Assembly: GCF_033096465.1 (NCBI RefSeq)
Contig: NZ_AP028156.1
Location: 553,501-617,500, forward strand
DNA length: 64,000 nucleotides
Reading direction: 5' to 3'
Source of the DNA: Blautia luti
GTDB lineage: Bacteria > Bacillota > Clostridia > Lachnospirales > Lachnospiraceae
Under the pieces are notes generated by a model, which saw only the letters and a program-made list of their open reading frames with translations, ran no database searches and was not told the DNA's origin. Shown piece after piece: positions 37,054 to 45,442 of this stretch (its first letter is position 1; every line of letters begins with the position of its first letter). Position numbers and translations under genes: made by a program.

Positions 37054-37054
37054 C

Positions 37055-37861
37055 ATGAATACTAACGATCTGAATACAGCCCTTTATGAAAAGATGGCTG
37101 TCGAACAGGACAAGTTCCGGGAATGGCTGAAAAGCCAGCCCCCGGAAGAAGTCTTAAACCATGCCTATGAGTACACCATCCGGGAGGACATCGTGATGGC
37201 AATGGAGGAATTGGAGTTGACCGACACCCAGGCACAGGCACTTTTGGAATCTCCCTCTCCGTTGGCGGATGTGTACCGCTATTTTGAAAAGCTGGAAACC
37301 GGCTACATGGATGCGATCAGGGACAGCATTGAGAACCGTGCCGATGATGTGTGCAGAGCCAAAGAGGAACTGCGAACAACACCGGTCTATCCATATTCTG
37401 CTGCCTATGCGTCCGAGCATGGGGAAATGGCACAGTACAACCTCTCATATCAGGCGAACAGCGCCTGTAAAGAAGCCATTGAGCAGACCATCAGCGCCCA
37501 CTATGCAGAGAATCGGCTGGATACGGAGGCGGCGGTCAAAGATGTGCTGGAAAAGTTCGGGATGGAACGGGTACAGTTTATTCTTGCCAACACCATCCAG
37601 CGCAAGAACTATGACGGGCGTATCTCTCAGGACAATAAAGCATGGGCAAAAACCATTCCTATGCTGGAGGACAGCGGCGCTTCCCGCCACTGTGCCTATC
37701 TGGTGGTAGATCAGGTCAATCCCGGTTTGACCGACCTGTTCACCAGACAGTTCCGAAAAGTTGCTCAAGAACAGCAGAAAAGTTCTGTCCTGCAAAAGCT
37801 CAAACAGGAGCTGCCCGCCCATAAGTCTGCCGCCCCGAAAAAACGGGAGCCGGAGCGATAA
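37055..37861 (+). CDS. DUF3848/DUF3849-type ICE protein
   Basis: 268 residues from ATG 37055 behind GAGGAGG. The N-terminal half (YEKMAVEQDKFREWLKSQPPEE) resembles DUF3848 and the C-terminal half (EAAVKDVLEKFGMERVQFILAN, DNKAWAKTIPM) DUF3849, both found in Tn1549-type elements. Soluble and mostly helical; function unknown. It starts immediately after the giant helicase gene and precedes MobC, so it may assist relaxosome assembly. Confidence 0.75.
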   Translation: MNTNDLNTALYEKMAVEQDKFREWLKSQPPEEVLNHAYEYTIREDIVMAMEELELTDTQAQALLESPSPLADVYRYFEKLETGYMDAIRDSIENRADDVCRAKEELRTTPVYPYSAAYASEHGEMAQYNLSYQANSACKEAIEQTISAHYAENRLDTEAAVKDVLEKFGMERVQFILANTIQRKNYDGRISQDNKAWAKTIPMLEDSGASRHCAYLVVDQVNPGLTDLFTRQFRKVAQEQQKSSVLQKLKQELPAHKSAAPKKREPER

Positions 37862-37863
37862 CC

Positions 37864-38202
37864 ATGGCAAAGCGCAAGAGGGATGTTCCGGTTTTGTTTT
37901 GGGTGTCCGCAGAAGAACTGGAGCTGATCCATCAAAAGATGCAGCAATACGGGACAGAGAATTTGAGCGCTTATCTGCGGAAAATGGCACTGGATGGGTA
38001 TGTGGTCAAACTGGATCTGCCGGAGCTGAAGGAGTTGGTTTCCCTGATGCGCCGAAGCAGCAACAACTTGAATCAGCTGACCCGCAAAGTACATGAGACC
38101 GGGCGGATTTATGATGCTGACTTGGAGGATATATCCCAACGGCAGGAACAACTGTGGGAGGGTGTGAAGGAAATCCTTACCCAACTCTCCAAACTTTCAT
38201 AA
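37864..38202 (+). CDS. mobC: MobC-family relaxosome accessory protein
   Basis: 112 residues: a basic start (AKRKRDVPVLFWVSAEEL), the ribbon-helix-helix-like NLSAYLRKMALDGYV, and LMRRSSNNLNQLTRKVHETG, the MobC signature. It binds near oriT and helps the relaxase melt the nick region. Only 2 bases separate it from the previous gene. oriT is probably nearby, but I could not locate a nick site. Confidence 0.85.
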   Translation: MAKRKRDVPVLFWVSAEELELIHQKMQQYGTENLSAYLRKMALDGYVVKLDLPELKELVSLMRRSSNNLNQLTRKVHETGRIYDADLEDISQRQEQLWEGVKEILTQLSKLS

Positions 38203-38222
38203 CAGGGATAGATACTCCATTT

Positions 38223-38270
38223 GCGGAGGGAGGAACGGCGTTTCTTCGCCGCACCTTCCTCCGCTTTTTC
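38223..38270 (+). terminator. Terminator after mobC
   Basis: GCGGAGG(G)AGG and CCTTCCTCCGC arms with an inner GGCG/CGCC stem, followed by TTTTTC. Confidence 0.75.
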
Positions 38271-38353
38271 TTTTTGTCTGTATCCTTGTCTTTTGCCTGT
38301 CCGTACCGGATAATATGAGTAGAATAAGAAGCGTAGCAAAGGAGTGAAAACAG

Positions 38354-38656
38354 ATGCTGACCTTTGAAAAGGTGCTGGAGATTTTTGCGGATTACCTGAC
38401 CGCAGACGAGACCATAGAAGTTTATATCAGCCGCCATGGATGTGTAAGAGTTGAATTTGACCAAGATTTTCACTATTGCTCTGGCGAGGTGTGCCATACT
38501 CCCAAGGAACTGTTCGACCTCTTAGCCGATGATTACCGGACTTATCTGGAGATTGAACTGACCAAAGGAAAACGGGAAGTGACGGAAGATGATGAGAGAG
38601 AAGCGGATACCCTGTGCAAACGGCATCTGGAGCGTTGGAGGGAGGAACTGGAATGA
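38354..38656 (+). CDS. Conserved ICE protein of unknown function (100 aa)
   Basis: ATG behind AAAGGAG. Acidic protein with FEKVLEIFADYLTADETIEVY, a HYCSGEVCHTPKELFDLLADDY segment and a charged C-terminal helix. Seen near mobC/relaxase genes in related elements; no domain assigned. Its stop overlaps the next start (ATGA). Confidence 0.7.
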   Translation: MLTFEKVLEIFADYLTADETIEVYISRHGCVRVEFDQDFHYCSGEVCHTPKELFDLLADDYRTYLEIELTKGKREVTEDDEREADTLCKRHLERWREELE

Positions 38657-38952
38657 AGATTTTGAAATGCCTGCTGATGATTGTAACTGCACCGGCCATC
38701 TTGGTGTTGACGATTTTTGTCTGGCTCTGCACGGGGCTAATCTATATATCCAGTCTGGTGCTTGGTCTGCTCAGCACGGTAATTGCTCTGCTTGGCGTGG
38801 CTGTGCTTATTACCTATTCCCCGCAGAATGGTGCAATTTTGCTGGTTATGGCATTTTTGATTAGCCCGATGGGGCTGCCGCTGGCTGCAATCTGGCTGCT
38901 GGGAAAGGTGCAGAGTCTGAAATTTGCGATACAGGATTGGGTGTATGGGTAA
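38653..38952 (+). CDS. Small membrane protein (CD1845-like family)
   Basis: 99 residues with three hydrophobic segments (about 5-28, 30-54, 60-85) and a short polar tail. Coupled to the previous gene. The pattern fits the CD1845 family of Clostridioides CTn elements; the role is unknown, possibly regulation of channel or entry exclusion (speculative). Confidence 0.7.
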   Translation: MKILKCLLMIVTAPAILVLTIFVWLCTGLIYISSLVLGLLSTVIALLGVAVLITYSPQNGAILLVMAFLISPMGLPLAAIWLLGKVQSLKFAIQDWVYG

Positions 38953-39025
38953 ATGATGTGAATATAATTTGGAATGAAAAAGAAGCAGGACAATGGGAGA
39001 TGAGACCCAATGCCCTGCTTCTTGG

Positions 39026-40450
39026 TTATTTGGAATGAACGGTAGTGTATTTCTGATTTTTGCTTTTGGGTTTGTCTGGAAACATCATTTCAAGTTTACC
39101 AGAAGATAATAAAGGCTTGAGGTAATATTTGCTGAAGTGAGAACGGCTGGAAACATCAATATATGCTTGCATTTCATCTCGACTTTTAGGGTCTGCACAA
39201 AATTCCAATAGCAAGTTTTGCTTGCTGATCACAGATGTATCATGTGCGGCATCATGTGCTGTATCATGTGCGGCATCATGTACGGAAGCACCGCACATGT
39301 TGTAGTTTACATTTTTCAAGATGACTCTGAAATCTGTCGCTGTTGAGGAAAATTCGGGCTTATATGCCTCTGTGTATCCAGGCAGCTTTTCGGTTTCACT
39401 GACGATTTTGCGTAGGCCACTTCCACGGCGTTCCATATACTTCATGCGGTGGAACAGGTCAGCAATCACAGGGTTTCGTCGCATGGAACGGATACTGTAA
39501 ATATCGTATTCCTGAATTGAGCCGCCGCCAAACATACCGCCCGGAGATGTGATTTCCACCCGATCATCAAACATATCAATATGGATTTCACTGCCAAGCA
39601 CAATATAATCACGATGGATAAGCGCATTAACAAGAGCCTCTGTCACAGCTCGTTCAGCATAATCCGGCTTGTCTACACGATACTGTGCCTTTTTGACAAA
39701 ACGGACTTTGGAATTATTGCGAATAAATTCACTGCCGCTGTTCAGTAGATAAATCAGATTCCCTTCATATTCTTTATCGTCCAGCGCATCATCAAAGATA
39801 GAGCCTTTTTCCAAGCCATTCCACCGGGTACAGAACATACGGGAGTTATAAACCGTGTGCTGATCGGTCATGAGTTTTCCGGCATTGGTCAGGAGTCCAT
39901 TTTTATCAGTCAAACCAAAGGAAACATAATCGGATGGCTCAAAGCGGAGACCGGTTCGTTCCAGATAGGTTGCTTCCAGAAGTGTAAAGCTGTAATCCTT
40001 TTTTACCGCGTCTGTTGTTAGGGTATCAAAGGACTGATTGGTTCCCTTTAAGATCAATTCATTCACAATGTAATCCGGGGCAATTACGCTTTCATTTCCA
40101 ACACGGATATATGCTTCCATCACGCCGTCTGCCTTGTAATAATATGGGGTGCTGCGGCCAGGAGAAACCTCCAGAGCCAACAGGTTTTTACCATCTTCCT
40201 GCAATGGCTTTAAGATAAACTGCGGTAATGGTGTGATACGTTCTTTGATTAAGCGGCTGATCGCTTCAGCATCCTTTTGAACATCGGACAAGCCGATAGG
40301 CTCCCGGTCATCGGAGACTCCGAAAAACAGAGTGCCGCCGATTCCATTGGAAAAGGCACTGACACTTTTTAACCAGCTTTTTGGCTTTTTTGTTTCGAGA
40401 GCAACTTTGAAATCACATTCGGTTGCTTCAGCAATGAGCTGTTCTATCAT
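39026..40450 (-). CDS. AlbA_2/Schlafen-type ATP-binding regulator
   Basis: 474 residues on the strand opposite to the transfer genes, ATG behind AGGAGGG. The N-domain (ECDFKVALETKKPKSWLKSV, AFSNGIGGTLFFGV) is the AlbA_2/Schlafen fold; the middle has RAVTEALVNALIHRDY and GGMFGGGSIQEYDIYSIRS of a GHKL-like HATPase_c_4 domain, and the C-terminus looks like a winged helix. Residues about 395-410 hold an AHDT/AHDA tetrapeptide repeat. Such proteins are annotated as regulators or RecG-like, and some take part in phage defence. Likely cargo inserted between mobC and the relaxase. Confidence 0.85.
   Translation of the reverse strand: MIEQLIAEATECDFKVALETKKPKSWLKSVSAFSNGIGGTLFFGVSDDREPIGLSDVQKDAEAISRLIKERITPLPQFILKPLQEDGKNLLALEVSPGRSTPYYYKADGVMEAYIRVGNESVIAPDYIVNELILKGTNQSFDTLTTDAVKKDYSFTLLEATYLERTGLRFEPSDYVSFGLTDKNGLLTNAGKLMTDQHTVYNSRMFCTRWNGLEKGSIFDDALDDKEYEGNLIYLLNSGSEFIRNNSKVRFVKKAQYRVDKPDYAERAVTEALVNALIHRDYIVLGSEIHIDMFDDRVEITSPGGMFGGGSIQEYDIYSIRSMRRNPVIADLFHRMKYMERRGSGLRKIVSETEKLPGYTEAYKPEFSSTATDFRVILKNVNYNMCGASVHDAAHDTAHDAAHDTSVISKQNLLLEFCADPKSRDEMQAYIDVSSRSHFSKYYLKPLLSSGKLEMMFPDKPKSKNQKYTTVHSK
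39241..39288. repeat. 12-bp tandem repeat within the AlbA_2 gene
   Basis: Four consecutive 12-mers (CATGTGCGGCAT, CATGTGCTGTAT, CATGTGCGGCAT, CATGTACGGAAG) encode the His-Asp-Ala/Thr-Ala repeats between the ATPase and winged-helix domains. Copy number may vary by slippage without frameshift. Confidence 0.85.
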
Positions 40451-40576
40451 AGAAATCCCTCCTTTGAGGTTGTAGAATATTCTTTTTTATTATACCCAGC
40501 GGAGAAAGTTATTGCAACGATAGAAGCAAAGAGTTCAGCGAAAACAAAAATATTTATGAGAGGAGGACCTTCTATT

Positions 40577-41989
40577 ATGGCAACTACAAGAATCATGCCG
40601 CTTCATGTCGGCAAAGGCCGCACAGAGAGTCGGGCGATCAGTGACATCATCGACTATGTGGCCAATCCAAAGAAAACAGATAACGGCAGGCTCATTACCG
40701 GCTATGCGTGTGACAGCCGGACTGTGGATGCGGAGTTCCTTCTGGCAAAGCGGCAGTACATTGCCGCTACCGGACGAGTGCGTGGTACAGATGATGTGAT
40801 TGCCTATCATGTGCGTCAGTCCTTCTGCCCTGGTGAGATTACCCAGGAAGAAGCAAACCGGCTGGGCGTAGAATTTGCAAAGCGTTTTACTAAAGGCAAT
40901 CATGCCTTTGTGGTCTGCACTCACATAGACAAGTCGCACATTCATAATCACATTATCTGGTCATCGGTCAGCTTAGAATATGACCGGAAGTTCCGAAACT
41001 TTTGGGGCAGCACCAAGGCGGTTCGTCGGCTAAGTGACACCATCTGTATTGAGAATGGACTGTCCATTGTAGAGAATCCGAAACTTCACGGAAAGAGCTA
41101 TAACAAATGGCTGGGCGATCAGGCCAAGCCCTCCCATCGGGAACAGCTGCGTGTGATGATTGACAACGCATTATCACAAAGTCCTGCTGACTTTGAAGAA
41201 CTGCTGAAGCTGTTGCAAGAGTATGGTTGTGAAGTCTCAAAGCGCGGAAAATCGTATCGACTGAAGCTCTCTGGTTGGGAGAAAGCCGCCCGCATGGACA
41301 GTCTGGGCGAAGGATATGGATTGGAAGATTTGCGGGCAGTTCTCTTAGGGAAGAAAGCACATACCCCGCGAAAGAAAACCGTCACACAGGCAGAGCCGCC
41401 GAAGGTCAATCTGCTGGTGGACATTCAGGCAAAATTGCAGGCTGGAAAAGGTGCTGGCTATGCTCGATGGGCTAAAGTTTTTAATCTGAAACAAATGGCG
41501 CAGACCATGAATTACCTGTCAGAGAACAATCTGCTGGAGTATGCGGTTTTGGAAGAAAAGGCTGCGGCTGCCACGGCACATCACAATGATCTTTCGGCGC
41601 AGATCAAAGCGGCTGAAAAGCGCATGGCAGAGATCGCTGTTCTGCGTACTCACATCGTAAATTATGCCAAGACCCGTGAGGTCTATGTGGCATACCGCAA
41701 GGCGGGTTACTCTAAGAAATTCCGGGAAGAACATGAGGAAGAAATTCTGCTCCACCAGGCTGCTAAGAATGCCTTTGATGAGATGGGAGTCAAGAAGCTT
41801 CCCAAGGTCAAAGAGTTGCAGACGGAGTACGCGAAATTGCTGGAAGAAAAGAAAAAGACCTATGCCGAGTACCGGCGTTCCCGTGAGGAAATGCGGGAGC
41901 TTTTAACGGCAAAGGCAAATGTAGATCGAGTGCTGAAAATGGAGGTAGAACAGGATGTTGAAAAAGAAAAAGACCACGGCCAGCGGTAA
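40577..41989 (+). CDS. Relaxase (MobP-type mobilization nuclease)
   Basis: 470 residues from ATG 40577 behind GAGGAGGACC. The N-terminal nuclease domain has AISDIIDYVANPKKT with a likely catalytic Tyr and the metal-binding motif HIDKSHIHNHI near residue 115. The C-terminal half is a long charged helical region (AEKRMAEIAVLRTHIVNYAKTREVY). It nicks oriT and leads the strand into the recipient with MobC and VirD4. A partial homologue of its C-terminus survives at 56544-56857. Confidence 0.93.
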   Translation: MATTRIMPLHVGKGRTESRAISDIIDYVANPKKTDNGRLITGYACDSRTVDAEFLLAKRQYIAATGRVRGTDDVIAYHVRQSFCPGEITQEEANRLGVEFAKRFTKGNHAFVVCTHIDKSHIHNHIIWSSVSLEYDRKFRNFWGSTKAVRRLSDTICIENGLSIVENPKLHGKSYNKWLGDQAKPSHREQLRVMIDNALSQSPADFEELLKLLQEYGCEVSKRGKSYRLKLSGWEKAARMDSLGEGYGLEDLRAVLLGKKAHTPRKKTVTQAEPPKVNLLVDIQAKLQAGKGAGYARWAKVFNLKQMAQTMNYLSENNLLEYAVLEEKAAAATAHHNDLSAQIKAAEKRMAEIAVLRTHIVNYAKTREVYVAYRKAGYSKKFREEHEEEILLHQAAKNAFDEMGVKKLPKVKELQTEYAKLLEEKKKTYAEYRRSREEMRELLTAKANVDRVLKMEVEQDVEKEKDHGQR

Positions 41990-42074
41990 GCTGGTCCTGG
42001 TCAAAAGTGTTCGCAGAACGCGCAGCCACAGAATGAAATTCTGTGTTCAAAGGGGCTTGGGGGCGCTGCCCTCA

Positions 42075-42165
42075 ACAAGCAAGCGGAGAGGAAAATCACG
42101 GAGGGATTTTCTTCTCTGCGGGCCTGTGTGTATTAACACAGGCATTGCTTGCCTCTTTTCTCCGA
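42075..42165 (+). terminator. Nested hairpins after the relaxase gene
   Basis: GAGGAAAATC with GATTTTCTTC and CCTGTGT with ACACAGG, enclosed by GCAAGCGGAGAG and its near complement. A similar GC-rich non-coding stretch follows the relaxase remnant at 56990-57070. Possible terminator or structured RNA. Confidence 0.4.
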
Positions 42166-42211
42166 AATTGAAAAGAACCAGTGAGAGAATCGTTAAATTT
42201 CACTCACTGGC

Positions 42212-42568
42212 TCAATTTGTTTCAAATTTCTCGGACAACTCTGTCAGTTCCTTCACTGTTTCCTGTGTGTGATGTAACAGGGTGTCACGCATTTCTGGCG
42301 GACAGCTGGAATAAAGCATTTTCATCTGATTGACACCTTCATCTTCCAGAGAAATATCTGGATTTATAAGCGTATCTAAAGAGATGTGCAGGACCTTTGC
42401 CAATGCTCTTAAAATCAAATAAGAAGGATTCATTTTCCCCTTTTCGATATTGGCGATTTGCTTTACAGAAACATGGCTCAGATCAGAAAGCTCCTGCTGC
42501 GTCAGATCTTTATTCTTTCGGGCTTCCCGCGTTTTCTGCCCTAAAGCAGTTAAATCATCAATCGGCAT
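42212..42568 (-). CDS. XRE-family HTH regulator
   Basis: 118 residues; ATG 42568 is preferred over the ATG two codons upstream, because GAGGTG lies 8 bases before it. The HTH region LTQQELSDLSHVSVKQIANIEKGKMNPS spans about residues 22-50. Convergent with the relaxase and divergent from the HTH-RR-HK genes. Probably controls the cargo or the transfer region in the manner of ICE repressors (inference). Confidence 0.88.
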   Translation of the reverse strand: MPIDDLTALGQKTREARKNKDLTQQELSDLSHVSVKQIANIEKGKMNPSYLILRALAKVLHISLDTLINPDISLEDEGVNQMKMLYSSCPPEMRDTLLHHTQETVKELTELSEKFETN

Positions 42569-42732
42569 AATCATTCACCTCAAATATATTTTATCGTTCC
42601 GGTTTATATGATGGAATGACCTTATTATGCCTGACAATCAGTATGATTATGCCGATTTTATAGAGCTGCGATTGGTGATAAACTTGTATTGTTCGAGACA
42701 AAGAACTATAATGTACTCTGTGGAGGTGCAGA

Positions 42733-42921
42733 ATGGATTATATGACACTAAAAGAGGCCGCCGAAAAATGGGGCGTGACACCTCGTAGAGTAAATTACTA
42801 TTGTGCCGCCGGGCGCATATCTGGAGCTGTAAAGATGGCAACTATCTGGCTAATTCCAAAGGATGCGGAAAAGCCGATTGATGGTCGAACAAAACAAGGA
42901 AAGGCAGAAAAGTATGAGTAA
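42733..42921 (+). CDS. Small helix-turn-helix protein (excisionase/MerR-like)
   Basis: 62 residues behind GGAGGTG. MTLKEAAEKWGVTPRRVNYYCAAGRI is the winged HTH, and TIWLIPKDAEKPIDGR is the typical wing and tail. Its last 8 bases overlap the response regulator start. A homologue with an internal stop at 57211-57438 precedes a brxA fragment, so this gene type marks the start of a cargo region in both elements. Confidence 0.8.
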   Translation: MDYMTLKEAAEKWGVTPRRVNYYCAAGRISGAVKMATIWLIPKDAEKPIDGRTKQGKAEKYE

Positions 42922-43600
42922 TATATTACTTCTTGAAGATGATCTAAGCCTGATTAACGGGCTTTCTTTTGCTTTCAAAAAGCAGGGATTTGAATTAAAT
43001 ATCGCCAGAACGCTCAAAGAAGCGGAGGAATTGTGGACAGACGGAAAATATGATTTGTTGGTGTTGGACGTATCTCTGCCAGATGGGTCTGGCTTTGAAT
43101 TTTGCAAAAGAGTTCGACTTACATCAAAGGTGCCAATTATTTTTCTGACGGCTTCGGATGAGGAAACAAGTATTATTATGGGGCTGGATATTGGAGGTGA
43201 TGACTATATCACAAAACCGTTCAAACTGGGGGTTCTCGTTTCAAGGATTAACGCCTTACTTCGACGTGCAAATTCTTTTCAAGCAGCAGACACAGAATTG
43301 CAGTCGAATGGCATCAAAGTTCTTTTGCTTCAAGGACAGGTTTTCAAAAATGGGGAACTGTTGGATTTGACTGCCGCGGAATACAAGCTACTGTGCTTGT
43401 TTATGAGAAACCCAAGCATGGTGCTGACAAAGGGACAAATTTTAGATAAGCTATGGGATTGCGACGGGAATTATATCGACAGTAGTACCCTTACGGTCTA
43501 TATGCGTCGGCTTCGTATGAAGATCGAGGATAATCCAAGCGAACCGCAAATGCTCCTGACAGTTCGTGGTATGGGCTACAAATGGAATGTAATCAAGTGA
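42914..43600 (+). CDS. OmpR/PhoB-family response regulator
   Basis: 228 residues from ATG 42914. Receiver domain with E8-D9-D10 and phosphoacceptor D52 (LLVLDVSLPDG), switch T near 80 and K101 (TKPF); C-terminal winged helix ending VRGMGYKW. Partner of the histidine kinase starting 9 bases downstream; it should regulate the ABC transporter genes at 44759. Confidence 0.94.
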   Translation: MSNILLLEDDLSLINGLSFAFKKQGFELNIARTLKEAEELWTDGKYDLLVLDVSLPDGSGFEFCKRVRLTSKVPIIFLTASDEETSIIMGLDIGGDDYITKPFKLGVLVSRINALLRRANSFQAADTELQSNGIKVLLLQGQVFKNGELLDLTAAEYKLLCLFMRNPSMVLTKGQILDKLWDCDGNYIDSSTLTVYMRRLRMKIEDNPSEPQMLLTVRGMGYKWNVIK

Positions 43601-43608
43601 GGTGGCCT

Positions 43609-44646
43609 ATGAAAATATTTGCAAACAAGGAAATAAAAAAATTGTTTCTTGCTGTATCCGTTATTTGGGTAGTCTCCCTTCTGCTGACACAAGGTTTTTT
43701 ATGGTTGTTCTATCAGCAGTTTTCGCTGTTTTTATTGCTTGTTTCCTTATTGGCTGGAACGTCCATGTTGGCAGTATGCTGTTCCTATTTCAGAAAACAA
43801 AATAAGATCATGGAGCAGGCAGTATCGCAGATCAATGCGTATCTTGATGGGAATCTTGACGCTCGTATTGAATGTGATTACGAGGGTGAACTATATCGGC
43901 TATTTCATGCTGTCAATTCTCTGGCGGCTGTCTTAAACGCTCATGCAGATAATGAACTCCGGGAAAAGGAATTTTTGAAAAATACGATCTCTGATATTTC
44001 CCATCAACTGAAAACACCGCTGGCAGCACTCAATATTTATAACGGACTCCTTCAAGACGAGGATATAGAAGTGTCCTCCGTGAAAGAATTTGCGGGTTTG
44101 TCTGAGCAGGAACTTGACCGTATCGAAACACTGGTGCAAAGTCTGCTCAAGATTACAAGATTGGATGCCGGAGCCATTGCCTTGGAAAAGAACACAGAAA
44201 ATGTTGCAGATATGATGCGGGATATTGAACTGCATTTTGCATATAGAGCCAGACAGGAAAAGAAAGAAATCATTCTGTCTGGCTCGGATCATCTTTCTCT
44301 TTTTTGTGATCGTGATTGGTTGAATGAGGCAATCGACAATATTGTGAAAAATGCGTTTGACCATACAGAAAGTGGTGCAACAATTCGTGTTGCGTGGAAG
44401 GAGTTGCCGTCTGGTGTCCAAATTGTGATAACGGATAATGGATGCGGCATCCACCCAGAAGATATACATCACATCTTCAAGCGGTTTTATCGCAGTCGTT
44501 TTTCTAAGGACAAGCAAGGGATTGGACTGGGATTACCTTTGGCAAAGGCAATCGTTGAAGCACATAACGGCACCATTGAGGTTGACAGCGAATTAGGTAT
44601 CGGGACAACTTTCACAATGAATTTTCTGATTCCTACAAAATTGTAG
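43609..44646 (+). CDS. Sensor histidine kinase, Bce-like with two close membrane helices
   Basis: 345 residues from ATG 43609 behind GAGGTGG. Two membrane helices (about 11-32 and 37-58) with almost no extracellular loop, so it likely senses through the membrane or via the transporter, like BceS-type kinases. The His box SDISHQLKTPLAAL is near residue 130; N, G1 and G2 boxes (IVKNAFDH, ITDNGCGI, GIGLGLPLAKAI) follow. Co-transcribed with the response regulator. Confidence 0.92.
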   Translation: MKIFANKEIKKLFLAVSVIWVVSLLLTQGFLWLFYQQFSLFLLLVSLLAGTSMLAVCCSYFRKQNKIMEQAVSQINAYLDGNLDARIECDYEGELYRLFHAVNSLAAVLNAHADNELREKEFLKNTISDISHQLKTPLAALNIYNGLLQDEDIEVSSVKEFAGLSEQELDRIETLVQSLLKITRLDAGAIALEKNTENVADMMRDIELHFAYRARQEKKEIILSGSDHLSLFCDRDWLNEAIDNIVKNAFDHTESGATIRVAWKELPSGVQIVITDNGCGIHPEDIHHIFKRFYRSRFSKDKQGIGLGLPLAKAIVEAHNGTIEVDSELGIGTTFTMNFLIPTKL

Positions 44647-44724
44647 GCTGGCTGTAGGCTTACAGTAAGATTCAGGTGCTATTCTCTCAAACATAGGCAG
44701 GACAAACAAAGACAGCCTGCCTAT
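44641..44724 (+). promoter_or_regulatory. Direct repeats and hairpin upstream of the ABC transporter genes
   Basis: TGTAGGC occurs twice (44643-44649 and 44653-44659), followed by TTACAG, a layout typical of OmpR-family regulator binding. A 9-bp stem (ATAGGCAGG at 44693-44701 with CCTGCCTAT at 44716-44724) follows. The response regulator may act here. Confidence 0.5.
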
Positions 44725-44758
44725 ATCGCAAAATCATTCAGAAAGAGGTGTTTACACT

Positions 44759-45442
44759 ATGAACTTATTAGAAGTCAAAAATATCAGTAAGACCTATGGC
44801 AACGGAGAAACCGCTGTCAAGGCATTAAAGGATGTCAGCTTTTCTGTTCCAAAGGGCGAGTATGTAGCAATCGTCGGGGAATCCGGTTCTGGTAAAAGTA
44901 CACTGCTGAATATGATCGGTGCTTTGGACACGCCAACATCTGGCAAGGTTCTGATTGACGGCAAGGACATTTTTTCCATGAACGATCGAAAGCTGACCGT
45001 TTTCCGCCGGAGGAATATCGGCTTTATCTTTCAGGCGTTTAACCTTATCCCGGAGTTGACGGTGGAACAAAATATTATTTTTCCGCTGTTGTTGGATTAT
45101 CAAAAGCCGGATAAGAGATATTTGGAGGAACTGCTGACGGTTTTGAATTTGAAAGATCGTCGTAATCATTTACCCAGTCAGCTTTCCGGCGGTCAACAGC
45201 AGAGAGTGGCGATTGGCCGCGCATTGATTACCCGTCCTTCTCTGATTCTGGCAGACGAGCCAACAGGAAATTTGGACTCACAAAACAGCAGTGAGGTCAT
45301 AGCATTGCTCAAAGAAACATCGAAAAAATACGAGCAGACCATCATTATGATTACCCACAACCGCAGTATTGCGCAAACGGCAGACCGGGTATTACAGGTA
45401 TCGGATGGTACTTTGACTGATTTTGGGAGGTGCCGTGAATGA
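44759..45442 (+). CDS. ABC transporter ATP-binding protein (antimicrobial peptide/BceA-like)
   Basis: 227 residues. Walker A GESGSGKSTLL, Q-loop IFQAFNLIPELTV, signature LSGGQQQRVAIGRAL and Walker B LILADEPTGNLDS, typical of the MacB/LolD/BceA group. ATG behind GAAAGAGGTG. Its end overlaps the permease start by 4 bases. With the adjacent two-component system it probably gives detoxification of, or immunity to, a peptide antibiotic; the substrate is not visible. Confidence 0.94.
   Translation: MNLLEVKNISKTYGNGETAVKALKDVSFSVPKGEYVAIVGESGSGKSTLLNMIGALDTPTSGKVLIDGKDIFSMNDRKLTVFRRRNIGFIFQAFNLIPELTVEQNIIFPLLLDYQKPDKRYLEELLTVLNLKDRRNHLPSQLSGGQQQRVAIGRALITRPSLILADEPTGNLDSQNSSEVIALLKETSKKYEQTIIMITHNRSIAQTADRVLQVSDGTLTDFGRCRE

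Noticed and set aside
39241..39288. Possible CRISPR-like short repeats
   Set aside because: Four contiguous 12-mers without spacers, in frame inside a coding gene; a simple tandem repeat.
40451..40576. oriT between the AlbA_2 gene and the relaxase
   Set aside because: A plausible location, but no nick-site motif or clear inverted repeat was found, so it was not annotated.
41955..42272. Plus-strand open frame overlapping the relaxase end (105 codons)
   Set aside because: Runs through hairpin-rich non-coding DNA and into the convergent XRE gene; composition unlike a protein.
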